Translations under genes and position numbers: made by a program
NCBI GenBank assembly: GCA_902729315.2
Contig: LR746279.1
Coordinates: 3,938,001 to 4,002,000, forward strand
Source: Spirodela intermedia
Taxonomy: Eukaryota; Streptophyta; Magnoliopsida; Alismatales; Araceae
Direction of reading: 5' to 3'
Length of the DNA stretch: 64,000 nucleotides
In this document: positions 25,508 to 37,720 of the stretch, piece after piece
Layout: every line of letters starts with the position of its first letter
Position numbering within the stretch: position 1 is the first letter of the stretch
Notes under the pieces: model-generated
The model's input: the letters and a program-made list of their open reading frames with translations, nothing else
What the model was told of the DNA's origin: nothing
Databases searched by the model: none

Positions 25508-25729
25508 CTAGTGGCAGCACTTTCGTGTCGGAGGGGCGGGAGGATGCGAAGGCCCTGCCCGAAAAATCAAGCGTTCACCTCTTAATTGTAAAGGTGCGAA
25601 TGGTAGAGGAGAGCTCTGGTATGTCGTCTTGATACTCGTTAGAATCTGGGCTGCCTCGGCAGACGTAGACAACACCAACATAGTTGAAAGGAAAATTGCC
25701 AGCACAACCCCTCCTTTTGCCTGCATCAT
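25508..25729 (-). CDS. Putative secreted peptide precursor B (73 aa, divergent C-terminus)
   Basis: This is a paralogue of the peptide at 21,363-21,572. It has the same MMQAKGG start, a hydrophobic core and STSAEAAQILT. The middle is changed, with LQLRGERLIFRA replacing the SRSGGR-type segment, and the core is G-P-S-H-P-P-A-P-P. It ends with an additional basic, two-cysteine tail (TRKCCH). Residues 1-67 align with the other copies without a gap even though flanking non-coding DNA is full of indels, so selection on the reading frame is plausible. The TATA box at 25,804-25,811 is 75 bp upstream. The longer upstream-extended frame of copy A is broken here. Function unknown. Confidence 0.6.
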   Translation of the reverse strand: MMQAKGGVVLAIFLSTMLVLSTSAEAAQILTSIKTTYQSSPLPFAPLQLRGERLIFRAGPSHPPAPPTRKCCH

Positions 25730-25803
25730 CTGCCTCTGAATAAGCTCTCTCACTTCCTCGTGTGACTCCCGATAGCTGAAAAAACTTCCTTTGCTTCTTC
25801 CAA

Positions 25804-25811
25804 TATATATA
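25804..25811 (-). promoter_or_regulatory. TATA box of peptide gene B
   Basis: TATATATA lies about 75 bp upstream of the start codon, matching the placement in the paralogues. Confidence 0.55.
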
Positions 25812-26699
25812 GCATTTGCAGGTGCTTGAAGACAACGGCCAATTTGTTGGAACTCTGACCGAAGGTAATCGTGAACTGCACGTAGTTAATGACGAAATGC
25901 ATAAATCAACGGAGATTCGTCAACAAGAATGGACAACTCTTGAAGAGAAAGGAAAACGAAGGTTGAAATTGGCGAAGGACGACTAATGAGAATGGACCCA
26001 TTCTTCGTGTTCGACAGGGCGAAAGGTTGAAATTGTCAAAGGTTCACAAGGGAAAATGAAAAAAGTGCGGAACATTGATCTCTGTAGCCCTGAAGAGGTA
26101 TAACTTATAAACATAAAACAACCTTTTATGAGAAAGCTCTCTTCTTAATCATGACGGACATAACAACATAGTAATTCCTTCACCTTAGAATGAAGGAGTC
26201 AGAGTTTGGATTATCATCCATGATGCTATGTGCATACCCTTTCTATTGAAGATTGCCAGGAACTAAGTACTAGAATCAGCCTTTACAGGCTTTTACGAAG
26301 TGCATTTCACTTGGTTGTCAACGTCACAGCAAAGTGATGAAATTATTTTACAACGACCAAAATTGGAAATTTTCACTTTTCCAGATTATTTCATGAACTC
26401 TCTTTAAACAAATGCTGACACAGCTCCAGGTAGACACATTTCATCATTCTAGGTTGAGGTAGCCGGAGACTCGAGAAAGCCATATTCAAAAAAAATTTAG
26501 ATAGTAAAAAAAAGTGACTGTTGAGAAATATATTTGTTACGATAATTATTAATGTATCCTCCATACAAAGAACTGATGGCCTTTGAGGATTCTTATCTTC
26601 CTCAATTATTTAGGCATCAAAAACATTAATGAAGTGCAAACCTCCTAAGGATTCATTATTGTTTTAGGCACTGACTAGATCAGGGAAGTTTATATTCTC

Positions 26700-27440
26700 A
26701 GCTTCAAGATAAGTTTGTATGTATCCTAATGTTCGTTTTAGGTAAAGTCAGTCTACAGAGTACTGTAAAAAGAAAAAAGAAAAAATAAAGTTCTTGCCTT
26801 GGTGTCTAGTTTAAGGAGATAGACCCATGAAATCTACCATGTGTGGCTTTGGTGATCTTGTGAATTTTGATGCAATTATTTAAGAGAAAATTTGGAAAGC
26901 AATGGTAGGAACCCTTCCTAATCGGACATTGGCTAGGGAAGGCCAAACCACTGTGAAAGTATGTCAATTCTCAATCATAATTAATATGTTTACCTTGTGT
27001 CAACTCATTCCAGTCAACTCAAGTTGTGTCAACCTACTTTGCGTAGAATAAAGGGAAGTATGCAAAAATCTTGCAAATGACAAAAATTTTAATAACTAAA
27101 TTTAACCCCAGTTAATTTAATTCCATCTACTCATGATGTGCTATGTAGTAGTTCATAAGTGAGATTTTTTTGTAGAATTCTCAATTAGATGATTGCAAAC
27201 CATAAGAGTTGCCAAGCAGTTATATCTATTTCTATTTCTTTGATCACTAATTGAGTTTTCATGATAAGAAGTCTATTGAAAACTGAATCTAAACTTGAAA
27301 CCCATTTAAATTCAGACTATCTTTTCTCAGCTAATGCATTAGTGCTTTCTTGGTTTTTATGTTCTATTGACCATTCTACAAAATGGACAATGTGGAAATC
27401 GACTCATTCAATCTTATGAGCTAAAATTAAAAGAAAAATG
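26700..27440. other. Diverged spacer shared with 52,200-52,880 and partly with 18,950-19,150
   Basis: There is no clear gene. Its sequence order is the same as in the stretch between units E and F: a GTGGCTTTGGTGATCTT block, a block around GGCTAGGGAAGGCCAAAC, and a block around ATTGAAA-CTGAATCTAA. It is therefore part of the duplicated block and not unique DNA. It may be the 5' part of the Copia fossil that follows, but I could not read a convincing gag. Confidence 0.5.
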
Positions 27441-27993
27441 AGTCATGATGGTGGGCCATGCTACTGCAGTCTGTGGAAACCGTAGTGAACTACCGAGGAA
27501 AAGGACTTTGGCGATGCATGGACATTTTGTAACTCCAAGTTTATCTGGCTATGTAATTCGAATGAAATTATCCATGATTTTTCTTCCCCTAGAACAGCGC
27601 AAAAAATGGGATGTTGGAATGGAAAAAAAGAATGCTTCTAGAAATATCATGAACTAAGATAACTGAAAGTGCGGTTCCTAATTACCTATTGGTTGAAGCT
27701 GTAAGCACAGCAGGGTACTAAGTATCGTGTTAATCTACCCTAAATTGAGGAAAAAGCCCTGTGAAATCATAAAAAACAAAAAACCGAATGTGGGGTAGTT
27801 TTAACCATTATGATCTTGGTGTTTTATTAGGAATTAAAAGAAAGAGAATCTCAAAAGACATCATCTATGGAGTGACGAAAGATTCTTCCTCAACTATCCA
27901 ATAAGATCCAAAGCTTATAGAATTATTAAGAATAGATTTATGTTTATGGAATAATGTATCCACATGAGATTTTGTGAATAAATGAATAAGGTG
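27440..27993 (+). mobile_element. Copia integrase remnant, copy 1 (left part)
   Basis: This is a degenerate plus-strand translation. It includes a GYVIRMKLS-MIFLPLEQR stretch corresponding to the FCxxxGIxHxxSxPxxPQQN region of Ty1/copia integrases, and is followed by the RPxLKxTPYEL-type region. It is interrupted at 27,993 by the Gypsy element. The Copia sequence resumes at 35,747 after the 5-bp target duplication. Confidence 0.55.
27989..27993 (+). repeat. Target-site duplication (left) of Gypsy element
   Basis: AGGTG immediately precedes the 5' LTR and is repeated immediately after the 3' LTR at 35,747-35,751. A 5-bp duplication is the size expected for Gypsy/Copia integration. Confidence 0.85.
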
Positions 27994-29734
27994 TGATAAG
28001 TCTTCATATCATGAGTTAATAATTAATAACTAATATAGCTTTAGCCTTAACTCATAATAAATAGGCATATATTTATGTTAAATTATGAAAAGTAGTTTTC
28101 AATTGATTAATGTCATTTTTGGCTAATTATGTGATTTTATATAATTTTTATAATCTTATTTTTGAGATAAATAAAGAAAAAGAAATTAAATTAAAAAGAT
28201 AGAAAAAGGGAGAGACTCGCCAGCCAACTAAGCCCACAAGTGGGTGGGAAGCGTAGTTGGGGCAAAGTCGCGAGCAGCTCGAGCAGCTATGACCAATAGG
28301 GGTAAGTGTGCATCACTCCCCTTCCACGTCACGAGTGGCCAGTCGAGCGTTAGGCAAAGAGTGGTCGTACACATGCGAGAAAGGGACTCGTTGATTCCTA
28401 AATCTTATATTACCATATATGCATCTCAACATTTGGTGTATAATCAATGTGGGACTAAATCGGCAGTCACACCTTCTTCGGAATGTTTCAATGATTCTAA
28501 TATCAAAAATACCTTTTATTCATAACAATGAGATACTCTGATGACGTCACTATATAAGAATATTTGAGTGCCTATTCACTCTCTCTCATGCAAGTGAGTG
28601 ACTAGCGTGGGTTTGAATCATACCAAAGCTAAAATTTGTATTTTTATCTAATTAAATCGTGACTTTCTTATAGATTGCTAGTGAAGGATTAAGTTGCCTG
28701 AATCGATTGATCATCATCGGCAAAAATCTTATCAACATGATTCGTAGAACATTGTTACTAAAATTACTAAATAATTCACGATAAAAGGATCACATATCTA
28801 TTGAGTAAATCATCTCCGATTGATCGATGAACAAGCTATCATCAAGAAGAGGACGATCCGCTAGGAGACAAGTCGTCACTTTTTAAGAGTGTACCAGATG
28901 CAATGAAGAGCCTCCTCTTACTGTACAGACCTAAGGATGAAGCTCCCTAACATGCATCCACCTCCATTTAACTCTTCTCCATTGAGTAACAACTGCCGAA
29001 GAACCTCAAAGTCGTCATTTTTCTACTCCATCAGGTGACAGCCGTCAAAGATGATTCGACGACTCATTTCATTGATCTCTAGACTTTATAAGAAGATCTA
29101 GAGATTGCCCACGTCATCCTTATCTAAGGAGAGCCTTCGAGGCTGTGGACACTACACGACGATCCTTCCGAATGCTTAGGATTCTAGTGCATCGTCAACA
29201 CATCATCGCCACGATGTTAAAATGTTATTTTTTCTATTTTCAAACTTAATTTTTACTTCATTTAGAAATAATTTGTGTGATTTAAAATTTTTAAACTACC
29301 TTTCATTCAATTATAATTCTTTTGACTTTTATAGGTCTTAATTTAACTAATTAAATCGTATGTAATCGCTTATATAAGAATCGCTAAGTGGAACTCTATT
29401 TCTACCCGATTTGCGTTCATTAGGGTGATGACATCATCTTGACATCTACACTCTTATTTCTTTTTTTTGTGAATTTTAAATTTATTTTATTTTAATTTTT
29501 CAGTATAAAATTTATAAAAACTTGTATTCTTTGAGAAAAAAATTGAAATATTATCCAATATTATATTACATCCTTGTGATCAACTTGAAAACTTTTCGCT
29601 AGTTTTAGAACTTTTATTAAAATATAATTGATTTATTTATTCAAAAATACTTTTAAATATCTAAAAATTAGTATTTTCTAGTTTTATAAATTTTAAATTT
29701 ACATGATTTACTATACAACAACTAAGTCACGTCA
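27994..29734 (+). repeat. 5' LTR of Gypsy element
   Basis: It begins TGATAAGTCTTCAT and ends TCACGTCA. It contains a palindromic TGACGTCA (28,542-28,549) directly before a TATATAAG box (28,551-28,558), which is probably the element's promoter. It is homologous to 34,011-35,746 throughout. Confidence 0.9.
28542..28558 (+). promoter_or_regulatory. LTR promoter: TGACGTCA next to TATA box
   Basis: A perfect TGACGTCA palindrome (bZIP/TGA-factor type site) lies one base before TATATAAG. The arrangement recurs in the minus-strand LTR near 43,948-43,965 and, with one substitution, near 34,560 and 46,652. Confidence 0.6.
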
Positions 29735-29739
29735 TATTT

Positions 29740-29757
29740 TGGAGTCGTTGCTGGAAA
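29740..29757 (+). other. Primer-binding site, degenerate tRNA-Asp type
   Basis: TGGAGTCGTTGCTGGAAA, five bases after the 5' LTR, matches 13 of 18 positions of the plant tRNA-Asp 3'-end complement (TGGCGCCGTTGCCGGGGA). Four of the five mismatches are C-to-T or G-to-A changes, as expected from decay of a methylated element. Confidence 0.65.
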
Positions 29758-30014
29758 TGTATTACATAATATTTGATATTTTTCTATTTTTCTCTTAGAG
29801 TACACAAGAAAAAAATTAACTCTTATTTTTATTTTCTTCTTGTAGAAAAATTAAAAACTAAAATTATTAAAAAAATTAATTAAAAAATTATTTTCTTCTT
29901 CGAATTTATTAATTTTTATGCATGGTAGAAGATCCTTACATCCAAAGTTAGAAAATTCTTTTACTATTTCGTCCAAAACTAAAAATTGAAAAGAAAAATT
30001 AATTTTGATGGATC

Positions 30015-30930
30015 TTGAAGGAAGTACAGGTCAAAACTAAGAACAATCCTATGTTCATGAAAAAATATTATATCTCTGATTCATTTCAACGAGCATTCAA
30101 TATTAGAGTCCTATTGACACCCACTGTTAAATTCGAAATAAATCCAAATTTTTTTCAAATGCTCTCTAATTTTCATGGATTACCTTTAGAAGAACCTCAT
30201 CAGCATTTAAAATTTTTTCATATGATCTGTGATTTACTTAATATCCCTCAAGTTACAATGGAAATTATTAAGATAAAATTATTCTTACATACATTTAGGG
30301 ACAAAGCTAGTTATTGACTATCCACATTAGATAGAGAATTAACTAGTTGGAAAGACATAGAACAAGTCTTTCTTCAAAACATTTATTCTTTAGGAAAAAC
30401 TTAAAATATGAGAAAATATATAGTGGAGTTTTTCTCAAAGGCTAGGAGAAACTTTGTATGAGACATGAGAAAAAATCAAAAATTTACTTAGAAACTGTCT
30501 TCATCAGGTTATATCCGAGTGCCAAGTCAATAAATTTTTTTATGATGAATTATTAGAACAACATGGAAATATGATTGATTTTATATGTGGAGGAACTTTT
30601 ATAGAGAAAACTCTTGATGAGATTTACAATTTTTATAAGAAATTAAGTAAAAATTCTAGAGACCAACCTTCTTTTGATTTATATGAGACGAATAAGAAGA
30701 AAAAAATTTATGAATTCCATCATCAAAATGATTCTAATTTAAGAAATAAAGTTAATCAGATTAATCAAAGATTAGAAAAATTAGATTTACTTATTGACAA
30801 TATTAAAAAGCCTCCTAACCCTCAATTTAATTCAAATAGTACGTGTCCTATGTATGATGAAAATGATCATTTCGAATTTCAATGTTATAATTTAGATCAA
30901 TCATTTCAGCCTAAGCAAGAATAGGTGTAA
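30015..30930 (+). pseudogene. Gypsy gag pseudogene
   Basis: The first segment contains FEINPNFFQMLSNFHGLP followed by an EEPHQHLKFFHMICDLL-type stretch, the hallmark of plant Gypsy gag. After an in-frame stop at about 30,317 a WLSTLDRELTSWKDIEQVFL-like stretch continues the domain. A second open segment (30,571-30,924) ends in a degenerate zinc knuckle (CPMYDENDHFEFQC). Several stops and frame changes make it non-functional. Confidence 0.75.
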
Positions 30931-31599
30931 CTACACCACGATTTTATTAAGAATAGAGAATATTTTTCTCATTCTTATAATCCTAATTGAGAGAATAATT
31001 TTTCGTGGAGAGACACAAATAATATTTAAAATTCAAAATCACTTAGACCCAATTCAAATTCTGAATTGTCCAAAATAAGAATGAAGATTTTAGAAAAATT
31101 AGCCCTCTCAAATCCAACCTGATTTTATAAATATGATGCAAAAAATGAGTCAAATGATACAACAAACAATGAACCAAATGATGTTGCAGCAAAAATAATT
31201 TATAGAGGTTTTTGAGAATAAGAGAGACGAGGGACAACCACCTAATCAGCTCATAGAAAATTCAAGAAACCATCCAATAGTAAAATTTAAATAAAGAGAG
31301 TCTAGTTAGATAAATTTAGGAAAAAACCCACGAAATGAAAATATTAAGATAATGAATACATTGTGGGAGAATATTTTACCTGATACTTATTCTCAATTAT
31401 TAGAGGAAATAGATGAGCGATTAGAAGTAAATAAGAATATTAAGGTTGATTGAAAATATAGTAATAGAAAATTTAAATAAAATTATTTATTGCTCACAAT
31501 TGATGAATGAATATAGTGAGGATGATGAGGAGAAAGAGTCCTTAGATGAAAAAACAACAAATGATTATGGAAAAATCATCTAAATTTTAGTAGAAGGGA

Positions 31600-32500
31600 G
31601 TAAGGACAGAAATAAAGAAAAATAGATTTCAAGTGAGGAAAAACCAGTTGATTTGGGAGATGTAGGAGACGAAATTAATAAATTTAATCATTATTTTGTA
31701 GCCATGAATGTTGATTGTGAGGATGATGATGCATGTCATATAGCAAAATTAGAAGATAGCTCTTGGGAAGATGAAGAATTTTATGAGTTGAGAAACGAAA
31801 AACTCAAAAAAGAATTGATTTAACTAATGGGGAGAAATAAAAATAATGAATATGAATATAGAGATAATATTGGAGGAGAAAATTTGAATTTTAATGAATT
31901 CATTAGATCTGAGATTAAACTAGACAATTCTTCCATCCTTCAAAACTCATAGCCTATTATAATTATGTTTAAGTTTGAAATATTTGACTCCACACAAATT
32001 GAACAAATATATAGGGAAGATAAAATAGAATAGGGGAAGATTACGCTGATAAAAGAATACATAAAGAAATGGGCGAGTGGAAGAATTAGAGATATCAACT
32101 TACATGAAAAAATTTCGATTAGGTAAGAACTAATTTGAAAATTATATGGCATGATTATATTTTATGGTCTATTAATAGAAACTATTTACTAGTGAATGAG
32201 AGCCTTAAAAAATAAGATAAAAATGTGAAAAGGTTCTTTTCCAAATAGAAATATTATTTTGGGATTTTTTTTATTTTTTATTTACTGAAATTATGTCCAG
32301 GTATATATATGAAGCACATAAATTTATGTTAAATCTAAAAAAGAATATCATGAAACTTACCTTGAGATACAAATATATTTTGACAATCATAGATCATCTT
32401 ATATCATCTAAGAGTTGTTCAGTTGGAGACATTAAATTCAGCACAACATGGAAGGCAACCCATGGTTTCTATTTTATTCTTTTTTTTTTTTAAGTTCTAT
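31600..32500 (+). pseudogene. Degenerate acidic internal ORF of the Gypsy element
   Basis: Broken frames contain an acidic region (for example DSSWEDEEFYEL near 31,760) and an ESMSRYIYEAH-like segment near 32,290, ending in a stretch that includes WKATHGFYF. The same blocks occur in reverse at 45,360-46,040 in the minus-strand relative. This is a family-specific internal region, with no polymerase motif seen. Confidence 0.55.
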
Positions 32501-34010
32501 CTTTCTTAGAATTTTGCAGTATTTATTTTTTATTTGTTTTTTATTTTTTTCGAAACAAAGTGGTGGAGGAGGAGTGTAAGATGTAATAAAAAATTGAAAA
32601 CAAGGTTGAGGTGATGTCTTTATGAGCTTTATCCTTTATGATAACATTTTTAGTGCTTAACTTTGTATATATACATGCTTCACTTGAAAATGATATTTTT
32701 TACATATTTCGTTTCGATTTTTTTGTGTCATTGTGGACAATATCATTTTTAAGTTGAGGGGTGAAATATTAAGTCTTAATTTATGCTGTAGGATGATTAA
32801 GAACATCTATTTACATTTGTTTTCATGCTCACTTAGAAAAGTAATTCAAAAAATTCAAAAAAACTACAACATCTATTTTCTGGTTTTTTGTCATGAACAA
32901 TAGAAAATAATTTACAGACTGTCAAAAATAGTAGAGAAAAAACAGTCCAAAATTTGAAATTCTAGAGACCTTTTTTTGACATTTCAATCCCCTAAACATA
33001 TATTGCTCAAATTCGAAATTACAACTATAAAGAGGATAGTTTTGATTTATTTTTGAAAAATTTATTGTTGTTGAAAATAGAACTGAAAATAGAAATTAGA
33101 ACTATCAAAACTATATAATTTACAAATTTCTTACATCATATTGCATGCATGAAAATCTAAATCAATTAGATTGATTGATACCAAAAGATACTAGGAAGAT
33201 TATTATTGAGTTAAAAGAATGATTTAAAAGCATGGAATGTTGGAATACTCCTCGGATATATGATAGATAACATGGATTTGATTTTATAGATTTTCACTTC
33301 AGAATCTTGATGGATAGTATTTACTTGATGTGAAAATTTGGTTTATCATTTGAGTTGAATAGAGATTTTTACATCCTGACTTATAGGACTTGTGAGTAGA
33401 AATCACTTATTTCATAATTGTTTTTTTAAAAAGAACAATGTAAAAAATCTGAAAACAAAGAGTACATATGGAGGGTGTGAGACATCATTCTCATTGTCGA
33501 AAATCATTTATAGAAAAACAGTTACTATAAAATAAGTAAATAATCTGAAAGCCTTGAAAATGAAGAGTGCACATAGAAGGTGTAAGACATCATTCTTATT
33601 GTCAAAATTTGTCTACAGGAAAAATTATTTATCCACTATAGATAAAAATAGAAAAAATATAGTCCAAACTTTAAAAATCAAGCCATGGAAAAAGAAAAAT
33701 GTAGGATCAATATTATTATTTGATAAGTGTTGATAAAGAAAACATTTTGTGAATTATATCTATGAGTGAAGAAGTGATAAAGATATGAATAGAAGAAGTG
33801 AAGTTTAGATTGTTATTTCAAAGAGTGTTTAAACATTTAAGTGCTTCACATCATTCCAAAATACTTGATATAAGAGTCCAAAGTGTTTAGAGGTGCATCA
33901 TTTCTAATTATATTTCTTTCATGCATTGAAATATGATGTTCGAAATTTGTGAATTTTTATTTTTGTAATTCTATTACTAAGAGACTATCAATTATTTAAG
34001 TTGGGGAGTG
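32500..34010 (+). other. 3' internal non-coding region of the Gypsy element with polypurine tract
   Basis: This AT-rich sequence has no ORF of note. It ends in GTTGGGGAGTG at about 34,000-34,010, directly before the 3' LTR, which serves as the polypurine tract. The complement of this tract is visible beside the minus-strand LTR at 44,524-44,534. Confidence 0.6.
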
Positions 34011-35746
34011 TGATGTCTTCATTATCATGAGTTAATAATTAATAAATAATATAGTTTTAGCCTTAACTCATGATAAGTAGACTTATATTTGTGTTATATT
34101 GTGAAAAGTGGTTTTCAATTGATTAATGTGATTTTTTGGTCAATTATGTGACTTTATGTAATTTTTATAATCCTATTCTTGAGATAAATAAAGAAAAAGA
34201 AATTAAAATAAAAAGATAAAAAAAGAGGGGCACCTGCCGATCAACCAGGCCTATAAGTGGGTTGAAAGTGCAGTTGAGGTAGAGTTGTGAGTAGGGGCTC
34301 AAGCGCCTATGGACTGATAGGGGTATGTGTGCGTCACTTCCCTTCTATGTCACTAGTGTCTAGCTAGGCATGGGACAAGGAGTGCTCATACACACGCGAG
34401 AAAGGGACTCATTGATTCTCAAATCTCACAGTAGCATATATGCATCTCAACATTCGGCATATAACCGATGTGGGATTAAACCAACAATCACACTTTCCTC
34501 GGAATGTTTCAATGATTCTAATATCAAATATACCCCTTATTATAACAACGAGAAACCATGATGACATCACTGTATAAAAGTATTCAAAGATTTATACACT
34601 ATCTCTCATTCAAGCGGATGACCAGTGTGGATTTAAATCGTACTAAAGTTAAAACTCGTATTTTTATTTGATTAAATCATGACTTTTCTATAGATTGCTG
34701 GAGAAGGATTAAGCTGCTAGAATCACTCGATCATCAACAAAAATCTCATTAATGTGATTCGCGGAGTATTATTATGAAATTGTTGAATGGTTCACGATAA
34801 AAAGATCACAAATCCATCGAGTAAATTATGTTTGATTGGTCTACAAACAAGTTGTCGTCAAGAAGAGGACGATCCGTCGAGAGACGAGTTGTTACCTCTT
34901 GAGAGCATACCAAATGTGATGAAGAGCCTCCTTTTACTGTGTGGACCTGAGGATGAAGCTTCCTGGCATGCGCCAAACCTCCATCTAGCTCCTCTCTGTT
35001 GGGTGATGGCCATCAAAGAGCCGTAAAGTTACCGTTTTTCTAATTTATCGAGTGACAGTTACTAAAGACAATTCGACAACCCATTTTATTGATCTCTAAA
35101 CTTTACAAGAAGATTTAGAGATTGTCCATGTCATCTTTATATAAGAAGAGCCTTTGAGGTTGTGGACATTGCATAACAATCTTTTTAAATGCTCAAGGTT
35201 CTAGTACATCACTGACGCATCATCGCCGTGATACTTGAACTCTATTTTTCTTGCTTTCAACTTAATTTTTATTTTATTTAGAGATAATTTGTATGATTTA
35301 AATTTTTCAAACTACTCTTCATTCAATTACAATTCTTCCGCATTTTATAGATCTTAATTTGACCAATTAAATCGTGTGTAATCACTGACATAAAAATCAC
35401 CAAATAGAACTATGTTTCCACCTCATTCGCGTTTGTTGGGTATTGATGTCATTGTGATGCTTGCACCCCTTATTTTCCTTTTTTGTAAATTTTAAAGATA
35501 TTTTATTTTCATTTCTTAGTCTAAAATTCATAAAAAAAATCATATTATTTGAGAAAAATTCTAAAATATTATCCGATATTATATTACATCTCTGTGATTG
35601 ACCTAGAAAATTACTATTTGAACTTTTATTAAATTTTAATAGATATATCTATTCAGAAATACTTTTAAATATCTAAAAATTAGTATTTTGTAGTTTTATA
35701 AATTTTAAATTTACGTGATTTAATATACAACGACTATGTCACGTCA
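34011..35746 (+). repeat. 3' LTR of Gypsy element
   Basis: It begins TGATGTCTTCAT and ends TCACGTCA, followed by the target duplication AGGTG at 35,747-35,751. It is collinear with the 5' LTR, with many substitutions. Confidence 0.9.
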
Positions 35747-37300
35747 AGGTGGTCACATTAATTTCTTTTTATCACAATTTGATGCATCTAAAAATCAAGG
35801 GCTCCTTAAGGACTTTTAAGGATCATCTAGTAGAAAATATTTTACGAAATAAAAATGATGAGGATTGAGAAAGGGTATCTCTTAGATTAAAGACTCAATT
35901 TCTTAGTTTTACATGAGAGATGCTACCTACGAATATTGGTGAAGCTTTATTTGATAAAAAATTGATCAACACAATGCATTAAGAGTAAAGGCAATTTGAA
36001 AGAAATAATGTGCAGGATTTAGTTCCCAAACCTCATGATCAAAATATAGATTAGTCAATATATCTCTAAGTTGAATGAAGGGACAATAGTTAGAAATAAA
36101 GTTAGATTAATTGCTCAAGGTTATATTCTAGAAGAAGACATTGATTTTTAAGAAACTTATGCTCCCATGATTAGTTTAGATGCGATAAAGATATATTCAC
36201 ATTTGATCAGATCCTTTTTTAATGAAATAGTGAAAGAGGAAGTCTATACGTCCCAACCTCCCATATTTATCAATTCAAACTTTCCAAATAATGTATAAAA
36301 AAGTATTGAAGAAGCTTCTAGAGCTTGGTATTGTTAAAAGAAAATGGTTTGATTAGATGAAAGAAAAAATATTGAAATAAAATAAAAAATAGAAAAAGTT
36401 TTTTAACAAAAAATGGTTTGATTAGATGAAAGACTGATACAAGATTATCTGCCAAATATTGAAATGACTAAATTTTAAAATTTAGTGTGGAATCAATGTG
36501 CAATGACTACTTGAATCTTCTAAAGAATGATTTTAAATTAGTATAAATGGGTTACTTTCTTACTAGGATTTTAAATAAAACAATTAAAAAATAGACTATT
36601 TTTATCTCAAAAAAACTAGATTAGAGAGTTGGTTAAAAGATTTCAGCCAAAGGGGATGAAAACTAAAACATATTCATGACATCAAATTATAAATTAAACC
36701 CAAATAAGAAAGGTCAAAAAATTCATGTATCGAACTACTTTTAGTTCTTTAAACTTTATTTTTCAGCTAGAAAACTTGAGGTTTTATTTGGTTTGTGTTT
36801 AGGTTTCAAAATATCCTTAGAAATTCCTATTTAACGGAATTTAAAAGAAGATTTAGGTACTTCATGTACTAAATCATTAAGATTATAGTATTCAAAAAGT
36901 TGTGAGTAAAATTTATTTTGTTACAGTGATTCAGATTTTGTAATAACCTGGATAGACCGAAAAAAGGTATGGATCTTGTTTATTTCTAGGAATCTCTTTA
37001 CTTTTATGGTTTTCTAAAAACGAAAATTGTGTTGCACTATAACTACTGAATTCTGACTATGTTTTAGCTGAAATTAATTGTGCACAAGATTTTTTTGAAT
37101 CACAGCTATAAAATTATGAATTTAAGTTAAATAAAGTACCCATTCTTTGTCACCAGACCAATGCCATTAATCTTACCAAAACTCTTATTTCACATATATA
37201 GGAGGAAACACGAGATTAGGTACCAAACACAATATGGTCGACTTTTGAAGCACAAAGAAGGTTCTCGTAAGAATACCTAACACATCTAAAGTATTTGTTT
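35747..37300 (+). mobile_element. Copia RT and RNase H remnant, copy 1 (right part)
   Basis: This is the continuation of the Copia fossil split by the Gypsy element. Plus-strand translation gives VRNKVRLIAQGYILEEDIDF-ETYAP (about 36,090-36,170), followed by a VKEEVYTSQPPIFI stretch (about 36,225-36,270). These are the RT signatures of Ty1/copia. Near 37,110-37,200 KVPILCHQTNAINLTKTLIS corresponds to the RNase H region. There are multiple stops and frameshifts. Confidence 0.75.
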
Positions 37301-37440
37301 TCTTATTTGTTCATCTTGAATCATATCCCTATACTCTAGTTTATACGTTTTTTTTATCTCCATCAGTAGCTAGCTCCACAAAACTGTCTACTCACTCGTT
37401 TAATAACAACAAATGGTCTTACACCCCTGCTGTATACCAT
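37300..37440 (+). other. End of Copia coding remnant
   Basis: This is AT-rich sequence after the RNase H remnant, with no recognised feature. It leads into the inverted-repeat arm that begins at about 37,440. Confidence 0.4.
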
Positions 37441-37720
37441 TCTCCATCCCTGCCAAAGAACTCTCAAAATCAATCTTCTCGTTATCCTCTGATAATGGAT
37501 CCTGTGCCATAGTTTCAAATCTAGGAAATAGCTCCCTGCTAATACATTAATAAAAGGAAAATCAAAGAGTTACATCCAAAACATCTTACTATTCCTAAAA
37601 AGACTTGATGACTCTAGTTAATATTGAAGCCTTTGGAAATTTACAATAAAGTTAGTTTGAACTCTTTAATAACCTTGTGCTTGCGGAATCTAGGTTAATA
37701 AACAATGTGAAAGGAGGATC
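37440..37720 (+). repeat. Inverted repeat, left arm
   Basis: This segment (AATCAATCTTCTCGTTATC, AGGAAATAGCTCCCTG and a CTTGTGCTTGCGGAATCTAGG-type block) is present in inverted form at about 38,190-38,460. It is present in the same orientation near 50,230-50,510 and 61,840-62,090. Confidence 0.65.

Larger units (their letters stand above)
23300..26700 (-). repeat. Peptide-gene duplication unit B (diverged)
   Basis: This is collinear with unit A but much more diverged. Shared blocks are TGTCATGAATTTCCTTGACA near 23,690, CACTACTGGGGAACCGT near 24,653 and GGATGAGGGTTCTTTTC near 25,027, and the peptide gene lies at 25,729-25,508. It carries an extra GC-rich segment at about 24,030-24,240 that the other units lack. 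It is the oldest-looking copy that still has an intact peptide ORF. Confidence 0.8.
27994..35746 (+). mobile_element. Complete non-autonomous Gypsy-type LTR retrotransposon
   Basis: Two LTRs of about 1.74 kb (27,994-29,734 and 34,011-35,746), each starting TG and ending CA, flank about 4.3 kb of internal DNA. The element is bounded by the 5-bp target duplication AGGTG. A degenerate primer-binding site resembling tRNA-Asp follows the 5' LTR and a purine-rich tract precedes the 3' LTR. The internal region keeps a recognisable but broken gag (30,015-30,930). I see no protease, reverse transcriptase, RNase H or integrase, so it resembles gag-only (TR-GAG/LARD-like) elements. It inserted into a Copia fossil. 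The LTRs differ at many positions, so it is not recent. Confidence 0.9.
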
